A DNA stretch of 53,560 nucleotides, from positions 1 through 53,560 of the forward strand of contig CAYVZE010000007.1 in assembly GCA_964455685.1 (NCBI GenBank), in the 5' to 3' direction. The translations under genes were made by a program, and so were the position numbers. The DNA is from ZC4RG30 sp964455685 (GTDB lineage Bacteria; Pseudomonadota; Gammaproteobacteria; Steroidobacterales; Steroidobacteraceae). Below the pieces are notes generated by a model. The model was given only the letters and a program-made list of their open reading frames with translations. It did no database searches and was not told where the DNA came from. Shown piece after piece: positions 6,597 to 15,633 of the stretch; positions within the stretch are counted from its first letter, which is position 1; each line of letters opens with the position of its first letter.

Positions 6597-9200
6597 ATGG
6601 ACGGGCGCTGGCAATGGAAGTTGTGCGCAGCAATGGCTCTTGCCGTCTGCATGATGGCGCCCGCCCGTGCCGCCGCTCCCGGTCCCGGCGCTGCAGGCCC
6701 GGGACTGGATGAGCCCGGTGGCAGCGGACCTTTCCCGGCCGCTGCCACCACCACCCCGCAGCTTCCACAGCACACGCTCTACCACCCGGTGCAGCTGCCG
6801 CGGCAGGCCCTGCCGCTGTACGTCTGGGGCAACGGCGGCTGCAGCGACAACGGACTCTCGCACGCCCGCTACCTGCGCGAGATCGCCTCGCGCGGCTACT
6901 TTGTGATCGCCCTGGGCGCTCCGCGCCCCTCCACCCCGCCAGGCGCAGCAGCGGGCGGACCGGGCGCCTTGCCGCCCGCGCAGCGCCCGCCGGCACCCGG
7001 CGCCTCGTCGGACCCGACCCAGCCCGCGCAGATGATCGAGGCCATCGAATGGGCCACGCGCGAGAATGCGCGCGAGGGCAGCCCCTTCCAGGGCCGCATC
7101 GACGTCTCGCGCATCGCGGTGGGCGGGCACAGTTGCGGCGGCCTGCAGGCGCTGGCCGTCTCGCATGACCCGCGCATCCGTACCACGCTGGTGCTGGCCA
7201 GCGGCATCTACATCCGTCCCGGCGGCCGCAGCGGCGTGCAGATCGACAAGTCGCAGCTCGGCCGCCTGCATGCGCCGCTGCTGTACATCACCGGCGGCCC
7301 CGAGGACATCGCGCACGTCAACGCCACCGACGACGTGGAGCGCATCGACAACCTGCCGGTGTTCTTCGGCTCCCTGCCGGTGGGCCACGGCGGCACCTTC
7401 TCGCAGCCGGATGGCGGTGAATGGGCGCGCGTGAGCACGCGCTGGCTGGACTGGCAGCTCAAGGGTGATGCCGACGCCAGCTGGGATTTCTCCGGCAATT
7501 CCTGCCGCCTGTGTGCGGACGGGAACTGGACGGTGGTACGCAAGAACCTGCCGCCGCCGCAGGGGCCGCGGCGCGAGTCGCTGTACGTGCCGGTGCGCGA
7601 CGGCACGCGCCTGGCCATGAGCATCTACCGCCCGGCGCGCAACGGCGAGCTGCTGCCCGGCCAGCTGCCCACGCTGTTCGCGTTCACGCCGTATCGCGCG
7701 CGCTTCCGCGACGCCGAGGGACGCGTGCGCGAGCTCGAGTCCTTCCCGCGCGAGCTGTCACAACGGCTGCTGGAGGAAGGCTACGTGCTGGCGGTGGCGG
7801 ACATCCGCGGCAAGGGCGCTTCCTATGGCGCGCGCCGCGGCTTCCAGGATCGCACCGAGGCGATGGATGGCCATGACCTGGTGCAGTGGCTGGCCGCGCA
7901 GCCCTGGTCCAATGGCCGCGTGGGCATGTACGGCTGCTCCTATGTGGGCGGCACCACGGTGCATGTGGCCACGACGGCGCCGCCGGCGCTGCGCGCCATC
8001 TTCACCGGCGCCTCCGACCTCGACAAGTTCGCCTTCGTCCGCAATGGCGGCATCACTGCCCAGTTCAACACGCGGCCGGACGAGCCGCTCAGCGACGACC
8101 TGGCGAGCCTGCCGGTGGACGAGGACTGGCGCGGCGAGAAGCTGCGCGAGGCCGTCTCGCAGCACGCCGCCAACACCCCGATGGCGCCACTGTGGTATGG
8201 CATGCCGTTCCGCGACAGCGTCTCGCCGCTGACCGGCAACCGGTTCTGGGAAGAGGCCGGCCCCTACACCTACCTCGACACGCTGCGCTCCTCGGGCATC
8301 GCCACCTACTTCTGGAGCAACCTGCGTGACGAGCCCACCGGCCAGATGATCCTTGCCGCCGAGAACCTCGGCAGCAAGCTGCTGGTCGGCCCCGGCACGC
8401 ATTGCGCAGTTCCGCCGGATTTCGACTTCGTCGGCGAGGTGCAGCGCCACTTCGACCAGCACCTTCGTGGCCGGCCCGCGCCCGCCTCGGCACGCGTGAC
8501 CTGGTGGGTGGAGGAAGCGCCCGCCGGGAAGAACTGGCGCCAGGGCGAGCGCTGGCCGGGCGTGGATGCGCCGCGGCAGCGCTGGTACCTGGCTTCCTCC
8601 GGCGCCGATGGCCAGCTGCAGGCCCGCAGCCCGCGCCGTGCTTCGCGCGAGTTCGCGGTGGACTATGAGCTCGGCCCGCCCGATGCCTTCGCCTTCTGGG
8701 TGCAGTCCCAGCATGGCCGTGGCCTGAGCTTCACCAGCGCGCCGCTGGCCCAGGACCAGGAACTGGCCGGCTTCCCGCTGGTGCGCCTGCGCGTGGCGTC
8801 GAATGATCCGGAGCCGCTGCTGTTCGCCTACCTGGAGCAGATCTCGGCCGACGGCAGCGCCGACGTGCTGGCCTTCGGCCGCCTGGCTGCGTCCTACCGC
8901 AAGACCGGCACGGCACCTTACGACACCCTCGGCCTGCCGTGGATCACCGGCCTTTCCGCCGACCATGCGCCGCTGGCGCCGGGCCGCGAGGTGGACCTTG
9001 ACTTCGCGCTCACGCCGGTCTCCCGGGTGATTTCCGCCGGCTCGCGCCTGCGCGTGGTGGTCACCGGCGCCGATCCGCGGCAGCGCAACCTGGCCGACCT
9101 CCGCAAGGATCCTGCACCGCGCATCAGCGTGGTCTCCGGCCGCAATGGCTCGTGGATCGAGCTGCCCCTGCGTCCGCTATCCCCCGCCAACGGGACTTGA
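6597..9200 (+). CDS. Secreted double alpha/beta-hydrolase: chlorophyllase/PETase-like domain fused to CocE/X-Pro dipeptidase-like domain
   Basis: The 867-residue precursor has a signal peptide (residues 1-26). Domain 1 (about 55-300) is an alpha/beta hydrolase with VWGNGGCSDNG, a nucleophile elbow GHSCGG (Ser179) and a likely catalytic GHGG (His264). Domain 2 (about 325-860) is a CocE/X-Pro dipeptidyl-peptidase-like hydrolase with ADIRGKG.S.G, the elbow GCSYVGG (Ser448), a GPGTHC motif for the catalytic His and the C-terminal jelly-roll typical of that family (substrates: esters or acyl-amides). Each domain alone is usually a full protein, so the fusion is unusual. It is 22 bases after the lipoprotein gene and therefore likely in the same operon, just ahead of TBDR 2. 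The substrate is unknown. Confidence 0.82.
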   Translation: MDGRWQWKLCAAMALAVCMMAPARAAAPGPGAAGPGLDEPGGSGPFPAAATTTPQLPQHTLYHPVQLPRQALPLYVWGNGGCSDNGLSHARYLREIASRGYFVIALGAPRPSTPPGAAAGGPGALPPAQRPPAPGASSDPTQPAQMIEAIEWATRENAREGSPFQGRIDVSRIAVGGHSCGGLQALAVSHDPRIRTTLVLASGIYIRPGGRSGVQIDKSQLGRLHAPLLYITGGPEDIAHVNATDDVERIDNLPVFFGSLPVGHGGTFSQPDGGEWARVSTRWLDWQLKGDADASWDFSGNSCRLCADGNWTVVRKNLPPPQGPRRESLYVPVRDGTRLAMSIYRPARNGELLPGQLPTLFAFTPYRARFRDAEGRVRELESFPRELSQRLLEEGYVLAVADIRGKGASYGARRGFQDRTEAMDGHDLVQWLAAQPWSNGRVGMYGCSYVGGTTVHVATTAPPALRAIFTGASDLDKFAFVRNGGITAQFNTRPDEPLSDDLASLPVDEDWRGEKLREAVSQHAANTPMAPLWYGMPFRDSVSPLTGNRFWEEAGPYTYLDTLRSSGIATYFWSNLRDEPTGQMILAAENLGSKLLVGPGTHCAVPPDFDFVGEVQRHFDQHLRGRPAPASARVTWWVEEAPAGKNWRQGERWPGVDAPRQRWYLASSGADGQLQARSPRRASREFAVDYELGPPDAFAFWVQSQHGRGLSFTSAPLAQDQELAGFPLVRLRVASNDPEPLLFAYLEQISADGSADVLAFGRLAASYRKTGTAPYDTLGLPWITGLSADHAPLAPGREVDLDFALTPVSRVISAGSRLRVVVTGADPRQRNLADLRKDPAPRISVVSGRNGSWIELPLRPLSPANGT

Positions 9201-9222
9201 ACGCGCGACCCTGCGCGATTAC

Positions 9223-9246
9223 ATTGTTGACAATATTGTCAACAAT
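9223..9246. promoter_or_regulatory. Perfect 24-bp palindrome, candidate operator of TBDR 2
   Basis: The two 12-base halves attgttgacaat/attgtcaacaat are exact reverse complements. Each half also contains a TTGT-NN-ACAA element (9224-9233 and 9236-9245), so two dimer sites 12 bases apart are possible. TTGT-NN-ACAA resembles sites of FCD-type GntR regulators, and such a regulator is encoded at 11984. The site is 45 bases upstream of the TBDR 2 start in an AT-rich island. Binding is inferred. Confidence 0.65.
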
Positions 9247-9290
9247 CACAAAAGGGGCGGGACGCCACTGCCTGCCCAGGGAGGGTCACC

Positions 9291-11948
9291 ATGGATGATG
9301 TATCGCTCACCGTTCGCCGCCTGATCCTGGGCGCTGCCTGCCTCGCAGGCGCATCGCCGCTGCTCGCCGCGGCATCGCCGGATTCGGAACTCGAGGAAGT
9401 CGTGGTCACCGGCAGCCGCGTGCGCGGCGCCGAAGTGGTGGGTTCCGCCGTCACTTCGCTGGGCCGCGAGGACATCGAGAACGCCGGCCAGGTCAGCCTC
9501 GACCGCGTGCTGAAGGAACTGCCGCAGAACTTCGACCTGGGTGTGAGCGAGAACTCGCGCGCGCAATCCGGGGGCAGCGGCAACATCGTCTATGGCAACA
9601 CGGTCAACCTGCGCGGCATCGGCCCGTATGCCACCCTGATCATCGTCGACGGCCACCGCGTGACCAACAACACCCGCAGCACCGACCCGTCGATCTTCCC
9701 CACGCTGGGCGTGGAACGCGTCGAGGTGGTGGCCGACGGCGCCTCGGCCATCTACGGCTCGGATGCCGTGGCCGGCGTGGTGAACGTGATCCCGCGCCGC
9801 AGCCTCGATGGCGTGGAAGTCTTTGCCCGCGGCGGCATTGCCGACGACTTCAGCGAGTACCTGGTCGGCGCCGCCTGGGGCACGGTGTTCGAGCGCGGCC
9901 AGTTCATGCTGGCCTACGAGCACGTGTTCCGCGACAACCTCTCTGGTGACGACCGCGACTTCTTCCGTGCGGACCAGACTTCGCGGGGCGGACGCGACTA
10001 TCGCACCACCCGCTGCTCCCCCGGCACGCTGCTGATCGGCTCGACCACCTACGCCATCCCGGCTGGTGGGCTCACCGCGGCCAATGTGTCCAGCCTCACC
10101 CCCGGCTCGGCCAACCGCTGCGATGAGCTCATCGGCCAGGACCTGTTCCCCCAACAGACCTATGACTCCTTCGCTTCCACCTTCTCGTACCAGATCTCCC
10201 CGCGCGTGAAGCTGCTGGGCGACGCCTTCTACAGCCGCCGCCGCTTCGACCGCGCCTTCCCCGAGTCCGCGGCGCGCCTGACGGTGCCGGAGACCAATGC
10301 CTGGTTCGTGCGTCCCGAGGGTTTCACGGGTACTTCGTACATCATCGACTACAGCTTCGCCGGCGAGCTGCCGCGCAACGACGCCGACGGCTTCGCGCGC
10401 AACTGGCAGATCACGCCGGCCCTGCAGGTCGAGCTCGGCGGCGACTGGCAGGCCGAGGCCGTGGTCGGCTACGGCAAGACCTCGGACAACTCCGAGCAGT
10501 GGTACGGCCTGAACAACGCCGCGCTGAACGCCGCGCTGGCCAGCTCCGATCCGGCCACCGCGTTCGATCCCTATGGCCTGCACCGCACCTCCCCCTCGGT
10601 GCTGCAGAACCTGGCCAACCAGATCTTCCTCGCCCCGACCAAGAGCGACTTCAAAGGCTACGAGCTGCGCCTGAACGGCACGCTGGCCCGCCTGCCCGGC
10701 GGCAACCTGGGACTGGCCGCGGGCTACGAGCGGCAGGACATCGGCGTGGACCTGGGCAATGCGCGCGGTGGTCCGGACACCGCCATCGGCTGGCGCCACT
10801 TCGACCGCACCGTGGACTCGGCCTATGCCGAGCTGCAGATCCCGCTGTTCGGACCGGGCAATGCACGGCCGGGATTCGAGCGCCTGACGGTGAACGCCGC
10901 CATCCGCTACGACGACTACAGCGACGTGGGCGACACCACCAACGCCAAGTTCGGCGCCACCTGGCGGCCGGTGGGCGGCTTCGCGCTGCGCGGCAGCTAC
11001 GGCACCTCGTTCCGGGCGCCGCTGATCACGCAGATCTACGGCAACAGCAACAACCTGTACGTGCAGAACTACCAGAACCCTGCCGGCGGCCCGACCATCC
11101 AGGGCGTGGCGCTGTCGGGCGAGAACCGCGGCCTCGGCCCCGAGGAGGCTACCACCTGGTCCGTGGGCTTCGACTGGGACATCGGCAACAACCTGCGCAT
11201 CGGCGCCACCTATTTCGACGTCCACTACAAGAACCAGGTCGAGGCTTACCTGTCGAACCTCGCCATCCTGGCGCGCGAGGCGGATTTCGAGGGCACCGGC
11301 ATCATCATCCGCGGCGCCGAGGCATCCGCGCGCGTGCAGGAATGGCTGGACCGCGGCCTGACGGTGGTGGGCGCACTGCCCGGTGGATCTGCCGCCAACG
11401 TCGACCTGTTCGTCGATGGCCGCAACCAGAACCTGGGCGTGTCGGACATGAAGGGCATCGACTTCACCGCCGCCTACAGCCTGCCGACGACCAGCCACGG
11501 GCGCTGGAGCTTCAACCTCAACGGCACCTGGCTGACCTCCTACGAGGTGGCGATCACGCCGGCGGCGCCGATGGTCGACCGCCTGAACACCATCTTCAAT
11601 CCGCTGAAGCTGAAGATGCGCGCCGGCGTGTCCTGGAACAACGGGCCGTGGTCGGCCAATGCCACCATCACGCGCGTGCACGGCTACCAGAACAATGCGG
11701 TCACGCCGGTCGAGGGCGTGAGTCCCTACACGCCGGTGGACCTGGCCTTCGGGGTGGACCTGGGATCATGGGGCGCGGGCCCGGCCTTCCAGGACCTGAA
11801 CCTCGGTTTCGAAGTTCGCAATGCCTTCGACGAGGATCCGCCGTATGTCAATGTCGCGCCTTCCGCCAATGGCAGTGGCGGTTACGATGCAACGGTTACC
11901 AACCCCGTCGGACGACTGTTCGCCCTGAGCCTGCGAAAGAAATGGTAG
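9291..11948 (+). CDS. TonB-dependent outer-membrane receptor (TBDR 2)
   Basis: The protein has 885 residues with a signal peptide (about 1-27), the plug entry ELEEVVVTGSRV, plug motifs NLRGIG, IIVDGHRV and GASAIYGSDAVAG, and a barrel ending in the aromatic Trp. A good ribosome-binding site (gggagg) precedes the ATG. It is the first gene after the 24-bp palindrome, which probably controls it, and it follows the secreted hydrolase unit by 90 bases. The product of those hydrolases is a reasonable guess for its ligand. No strong terminator is seen in the 35 bases before the opposing GntR gene. Confidence 0.92.
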   Translation: MDDVSLTVRRLILGAACLAGASPLLAAASPDSELEEVVVTGSRVRGAEVVGSAVTSLGREDIENAGQVSLDRVLKELPQNFDLGVSENSRAQSGGSGNIVYGNTVNLRGIGPYATLIIVDGHRVTNNTRSTDPSIFPTLGVERVEVVADGASAIYGSDAVAGVVNVIPRRSLDGVEVFARGGIADDFSEYLVGAAWGTVFERGQFMLAYEHVFRDNLSGDDRDFFRADQTSRGGRDYRTTRCSPGTLLIGSTTYAIPAGGLTAANVSSLTPGSANRCDELIGQDLFPQQTYDSFASTFSYQISPRVKLLGDAFYSRRRFDRAFPESAARLTVPETNAWFVRPEGFTGTSYIIDYSFAGELPRNDADGFARNWQITPALQVELGGDWQAEAVVGYGKTSDNSEQWYGLNNAALNAALASSDPATAFDPYGLHRTSPSVLQNLANQIFLAPTKSDFKGYELRLNGTLARLPGGNLGLAAGYERQDIGVDLGNARGGPDTAIGWRHFDRTVDSAYAELQIPLFGPGNARPGFERLTVNAAIRYDDYSDVGDTTNAKFGATWRPVGGFALRGSYGTSFRAPLITQIYGNSNNLYVQNYQNPAGGPTIQGVALSGENRGLGPEEATTWSVGFDWDIGNNLRIGATYFDVHYKNQVEAYLSNLAILAREADFEGTGIIIRGAEASARVQEWLDRGLTVVGALPGGSAANVDLFVDGRNQNLGVSDMKGIDFTAAYSLPTTSHGRWSFNLNGTWLTSYEVAITPAAPMVDRLNTIFNPLKLKMRAGVSWNNGPWSANATITRVHGYQNNAVTPVEGVSPYTPVDLAFGVDLGSWGAGPAFQDLNLGFEVRNAFDEDPPYVNVAPSANGSGGYDATVTNPVGRLFALSLRKKW

Positions 11949-11983
11949 ACCCGGATCACCGCCGTGATGGCGCCGATGCCCCT

Positions 11984-12718
11984 TCAGGCCTGCAACCTGG
12001 TTTCCAGCTCGAGCAGCGCGGCGAGGCCGTTGCTGATGTGCTGGCGCATGGCCTGCTCGGCGTCGGCGGACCGTCCCTCGAGGATCGCGGCGGTGATCAG
12101 CCGGTGGTCGGCATTGGCTTCGACCAGCCGCTGGGTGGAATAGAAGGTCGAGAACAGCAGCCGCCAGATCGGCACCGTCAGGTGCGTGAGGAACTGGGCA
12201 ATATAGGGATTGCCCGAGCCCTCGATGATCATGCGGTGCCAGGCGTTGTTGAGCTGGGCGAACCGGTCGTGGTCGCCCACCTTCTCGACCTCGTCGAGCT
12301 GCGCCTGGGTCTCGCGCAGCCGCGCCCGCAGCTGCTCATCGGCACGCGTCGCGCACTCGGCCGCCGCCAGTCCTTCCAGCGCCATGCGCGCCCGGTAGAT
12401 CTGGCGCACCTCGTCCGGGCCGAGGCGCTTGACCGAGGCGCCGCGGAATTCCTCGATCGACACCAGGCCCTCGGCCTCGAGCCGGCGCAGCGCCTCGCGC
12501 ACCTTGCTGCGGCTCGCGCCGGTGGCTTCGACCAGGTCGGCTTCGACCAGACGCTGGCCGGGCACGAACCGGCCAAGCCGGATGCGCTCGCGCAACCATG
12601 CCGCCACGTCGGCAGGCGCGCGCGTGCCGGCTGCATTGCCCGCGCGTGCAACGGGCTTCGCGGCGGACTTCTTCGGGCGCTTGCCGCGCGCCGACCTGGT
12701 GGAAACTCGCTGGATCAT
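11984..12718 (-). CDS. GntR-family transcriptional regulator, FadR/FCD subfamily
   Basis: The protein has about 244 residues. A basic tail precedes a winged helix-turn-helix (LVEATGASRSKVREALRRL with the wing G.V.I.EFRGA) and a C-terminal FCD ligand-binding domain. The FCD metal-ligand pattern is visible: NNAWHRM with SGNP after it, then DHRLI, then RQHI. FCD regulators usually sense carboxylates and repress catabolic genes. The start at 12718 is the last in-frame ATG before the basic tail; ATGs at 12736 and 12754 are alternatives that would overlap the CapA-like gene. It is divergent from the TRAP/CoA-transferase operon, its most likely target, and ends head-to-head with TBDR 2. Confidence 0.88.
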   Translation of the reverse strand: MIQRVSTRSARGKRPKKSAAKPVARAGNAAGTRAPADVAAWLRERIRLGRFVPGQRLVEADLVEATGASRSKVREALRRLEAEGLVSIEEFRGASVKRLGPDEVRQIYRARMALEGLAAAECATRADEQLRARLRETQAQLDEVEKVGDHDRFAQLNNAWHRMIIEGSGNPYIAQFLTHLTVPIWRLLFSTFYSTQRLVEANADHRLITAAILEGRSADAEQAMRQHISNGLAALLELETRLQA

Positions 12719-12730
12719 TGAGAAATGATC
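12713..12730. promoter_or_regulatory. 7-4-7 inverted repeat spanning the divergent start codons
   Basis: gatcatt (12713-12719) and aatgatc (12724-12730) are exact reverse complements around gaga. The GntR start (12716-12718) and the first possible CapA-like start (12725-12727) both lie inside it. It could be an autoregulatory operator of the GntR protein. It does not match the TTGT-NN-ACAA pattern of the 9223 palindrome, so the link is uncertain. Confidence 0.4.
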
Positions 12731-13867
12731 AAGCATCCAGCCAATGCGAAGCAATCACCCGGCATGCTGACGCTGCTGTTCACCGGGGACTTCGTGCTCG
12801 ACGTGCCCGGGGCGGACCATTGGCTGTCGGGCATCGCGCCGGCATTTGCCGAAGCCGACCTGGTGATCGGCCACCTCGAAGTACCGCATACCCGCCGCGG
12901 ACAGGAACTGGCCGGCGACGTGCCGGCGCCCGGCGCGGACCCGGAACACCTGGGCGCGCTGGCGCGCGCCGGCGTCCATGCGCTGACCCTGGCCGGCAAC
13001 CACATGGCCGACTGCGGCCCGGCCGGCATCATCGACACCATCGAACGCCTGGATTTCCTCGGCATCGCGCATGCCGGTGCCGGCACCGACCTTGCCGCCG
13101 CGCGCCGTCCGGCGTGGCTGGAACACCAGGGGCGCACCCTCGCCGTGCTGAGCTACAACAGCGTCGGGCCGGAGGCGGCATGGGCCACCGAGGAGCGCGC
13201 CGGCTGCAACTACCTGCCCGTGCGCACCGCGGATGGCAGCCCGGTCTCGCCGCGCGCGCCCATCGCCGGCATGGATCCGGCAGCGCGCGAATGGCTGGCG
13301 CGCGACATCGCCGCCGCGCGGCCGGTCGCCGACCTGATCGTCGTTTCGCTGCACCAGGGCGTGGTCCACACCCCGGCGCACATCGCGCCCTACGAGCGCG
13401 AACTGGCGCAGGCCGCGCTGGACGCGGGCGCCGACATCGTCGTCTGCCACCATGCGCACATCCTGCGCGGCATCTCCCTGCCTGGCGGCCACCCGGTGTT
13501 CCACGGGCTGGGCAACGGCTGCGTGGTCACCGAGGCGCTGTCCATGGACCAGTCGCATCCGGCCCGTGCCGAATGGGCGCGCCGTCGGCGCGAGCTGTTC
13601 GGCTTCGAACCCGATCCCCGCTACACGCTGGCGCCCTTCCATCCCGAGGCCGTGCATGCCGCGCTGGGCGTGGTGCGCTGGCACCCGGATGGCCGGCTCG
13701 AGGCCGGCGTGGTTCCCGTGTACGTGGAGCCTCCCGGACGGCCGGTGGCCGTGCAGGATTCCCGCGCCGAAGAAGTGATCCGCTACCTCGAGCGCATCAA
13801 CCACGATGCCGGCCTGCCGGCCCTGGAATGGCGGCGGATTTCCGGACAACTATGGATGTGCGCATGA
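12725..13867 (+). CDS. CapA-like metallophosphoesterase-fold protein
   Basis: The protein has 380 residues of the PGA_cap/CapA family (related to calcineurin-type phosphoesterases). The metal-site motifs are present in order: TGDFVLD near the N-terminus, LEVP, LAGNHMADCG, LHQG and HHAHILRG, followed by HGLGN. There is no signal peptide, so it appears cytoplasmic, unlike typical CapA proteins of capsule loci. Start is uncertain: ATG 12725 or ATG 12764, neither with a good ribosome-binding site; the family homology starts at the second. Its stop overlaps the TRAP small-permease start (ATGA). Being first in a transport/CoA operon suggests a metabolic hydrolase rather than polyglutamate synthesis, but that is inference. 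Confidence 0.78.
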   Translation: MIKHPANAKQSPGMLTLLFTGDFVLDVPGADHWLSGIAPAFAEADLVIGHLEVPHTRRGQELAGDVPAPGADPEHLGALARAGVHALTLAGNHMADCGPAGIIDTIERLDFLGIAHAGAGTDLAAARRPAWLEHQGRTLAVLSYNSVGPEAAWATEERAGCNYLPVRTADGSPVSPRAPIAGMDPAAREWLARDIAAARPVADLIVVSLHQGVVHTPAHIAPYERELAQAALDAGADIVVCHHAHILRGISLPGGHPVFHGLGNGCVVTEALSMDQSHPARAEWARRRRELFGFEPDPRYTLAPFHPEAVHAALGVVRWHPDGRLEAGVVPVYVEPPGRPVAVQDSRAEEVIRYLERINHDAGLPALEWRRISGQLWMCA

Positions 13868-14325
13868 GGCGCTTGAGTTCACAGTCACTGCTCGTCTGGA
13901 TCGCCGGCGGCGCGCTGCTGCTGGCCATGGTGGTGGACACTCTGGCCATGCTGGGACGGCAGGTCCGCTTCCCGCTGCCCGGCTCGATCGAGCTGGTGCA
14001 GGCGGCGGTGCTGTTCGCTGCCTGCGGCGGGCTGGTCATGGCCACGCGCGCGGCCACGCACGCCCGCGTGCACCTGCTGCTCGACCGCGCCTCCGGACGC
14101 ACCCGCGCGGTGATGCAGTTCATCAACTCCGCCATGTCAGTGCTGGTCTACCTGGGCCTGCTGGCCGGCAGCGTGTGGATCGCGGCCGACCTGTGGGGCG
14201 CGCAGGAGGAGAGCGAGATCTGGCACATCCCGTACCGCCCGCTGCGCATCGCCGCGGTGCTGACCACGGCCTGGCTGCTGCTGCTCGCACTGCGCTCGGT
14301 CGTCCGCCCGGGAGCCCCGGAATGA
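13864..14325 (+). CDS. TRAP transporter small permease (DctQ family)
   Basis: The protein is 153 residues with four hydrophobic segments (roughly 10-30, 40-60, 82-103, 125-145), the topology and length of DctQ subunits. TRAP systems import carboxylates using an ion gradient; DctQ pairs with the large permease encoded next. ATG 13864 overlaps the CapA-like stop by four bases (ATGA). ATG 13852 would add four residues and is the alternative. The next gene also starts by ATGA overlap at 14322. Confidence 0.85.
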   Translation: MRRLSSQSLLVWIAGGALLLAMVVDTLAMLGRQVRFPLPGSIELVQAAVLFAACGGLVMATRAATHARVHLLLDRASGRTRAVMQFINSAMSVLVYLGLLAGSVWIAADLWGAQEESEIWHIPYRPLRIAAVLTTAWLLLLALRSVVRPGAPE

Positions 14326-15626
14326 CCGGGCTGGCGCCAGGGCTGACCGGCGTATGCGCGCTGCTGCTGCTGCTGGTGATGGGCATGCCCATCGGCATCG
14401 CGCTGGGACTGGTGGGCATGGCGGGCCTGGCGTTCACGCTGGGCTTCGAACCCATGCTGGTGAAATCCGCGGTGCTGTTCTTCGAGACCGTGACGCGCTA
14501 CGAGCTGGGCACGCTGCCGCTGTTCATGCTGATGGCGCACCTGTGCTTCGCGGCCAATGCCAGCCGTGATTTCTTCGACGTCGCGGCGCGCCTTTTCGGC
14601 CATCGCCGCGGCGGCCTGGCGGTGGCCTCGGTGGCCGGCTGCGCCGGCTTCGGCGCCATCAACGGTTCGAGCCTGGCCACCACCGCCACCATCGGCCTGG
14701 TGGCGCTGCCGGAGATGCGCCAGCGCGGCTACTCCGATGCGCTCGCCACCGGCTCGGTGGCCGCCGGCGGCACGCTGGGCCAGATGATCCCGCCCTCCGG
14801 CGCGCTGATCGTGTTCGGCATCATCGCCGAGCAGTCCATCGGCACGCTGTTCACCGCCGCCATCGTGCCGGGCCTCACGCAGATGCTCAGCTACTTCCTG
14901 GTGATCGCGCTGCTGGTGCGCTGGCGGCCGGGCATGGCGCCGTCGCTGCCGCGCGCGAGCTGGGCGGAGCGGCGCGCGGCGCTCAAGCGCATGCTCGACA
15001 TCGGCATCCTGGTACTGGCGGTGATCGGCGGCATCGCGATGGGCTGGGTCACGCCGTCGGAAGCCGCGGCCGTGGGCGCCACCGGTGCGTTGCTCATCTG
15101 CGCCCGCCGCCGGCAGCTGAACCGGGCGACGCTGCGCCGTGCGCTGGAGGAGACGCTGAAGACCAGCGGCCTGATCTACCTGGTGGTGATCGGCGCGCTG
15201 ATCTTCTCCACCTTCATCGGCGTCACCGGCTTCACCGACATCATCGGCTCGGGCATCCAGGGACTGGGCATGGGACCGGTGGCCACCATGCTGCTGGTGG
15301 CGGTGTTCCTGCTGCTGATCGGCTCGGTGCTCGACGGCCTGGCACTGATGCTGCTGACCACGCCCATCCTGCTGCCGCTGGTGCAGGACATGGGCCTCTC
15401 GCCCATCTGGTTCGGCATCTTCCTGGTACGTGCCATGGAGATCGGCTTCGTGCATCCCCCCATCGGCATGAACCTTTACGTGATCCGCGGCGTGGCCCCG
15501 GACGTGCCGCTGTCACGCGTGTTCAAGGGCGTGCTGCCCTTCCTGGCCGCCGACCTGGTGCACCTGGCGCTGCTGGTCGTGTTCCCGGTGCTGGCGATCG
15601 GCCTGCCTCAATGGCTTTCCTCGTGA
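14322..15626 (+). CDS. TRAP transporter large permease (DctM family)
   Basis: The 434-residue protein has about 12 hydrophobic segments and DctM hallmarks: GMPIGIALGLVG near the N-terminus, INGSSLATTATIG, GTLGQMIPPSG, GWVTPSEAAAVGA and, near the C-terminus, a GFVHPPIGMNLYV segment. It is the ion-coupled channel of the TRAP transporter. The start overlaps the DctQ stop (ATGA at 14322-14325). Seven bases separate its stop from the next gene. The binding protein of the system is probably the lipoprotein at 20089. Confidence 0.93.
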   Translation: MTGLAPGLTGVCALLLLLVMGMPIGIALGLVGMAGLAFTLGFEPMLVKSAVLFFETVTRYELGTLPLFMLMAHLCFAANASRDFFDVAARLFGHRRGGLAVASVAGCAGFGAINGSSLATTATIGLVALPEMRQRGYSDALATGSVAAGGTLGQMIPPSGALIVFGIIAEQSIGTLFTAAIVPGLTQMLSYFLVIALLVRWRPGMAPSLPRASWAERRAALKRMLDIGILVLAVIGGIAMGWVTPSEAAAVGATGALLICARRRQLNRATLRRALEETLKTSGLIYLVVIGALIFSTFIGVTGFTDIIGSGIQGLGMGPVATMLLVAVFLLLIGSVLDGLALMLLTTPILLPLVQDMGLSPIWFGIFLVRAMEIGFVHPPIGMNLYVIRGVAPDVPLSRVFKGVLPFLAADLVHLALLVVFPVLAIGLPQWLSS

Positions 15627-15633
15627 GTCCTCG

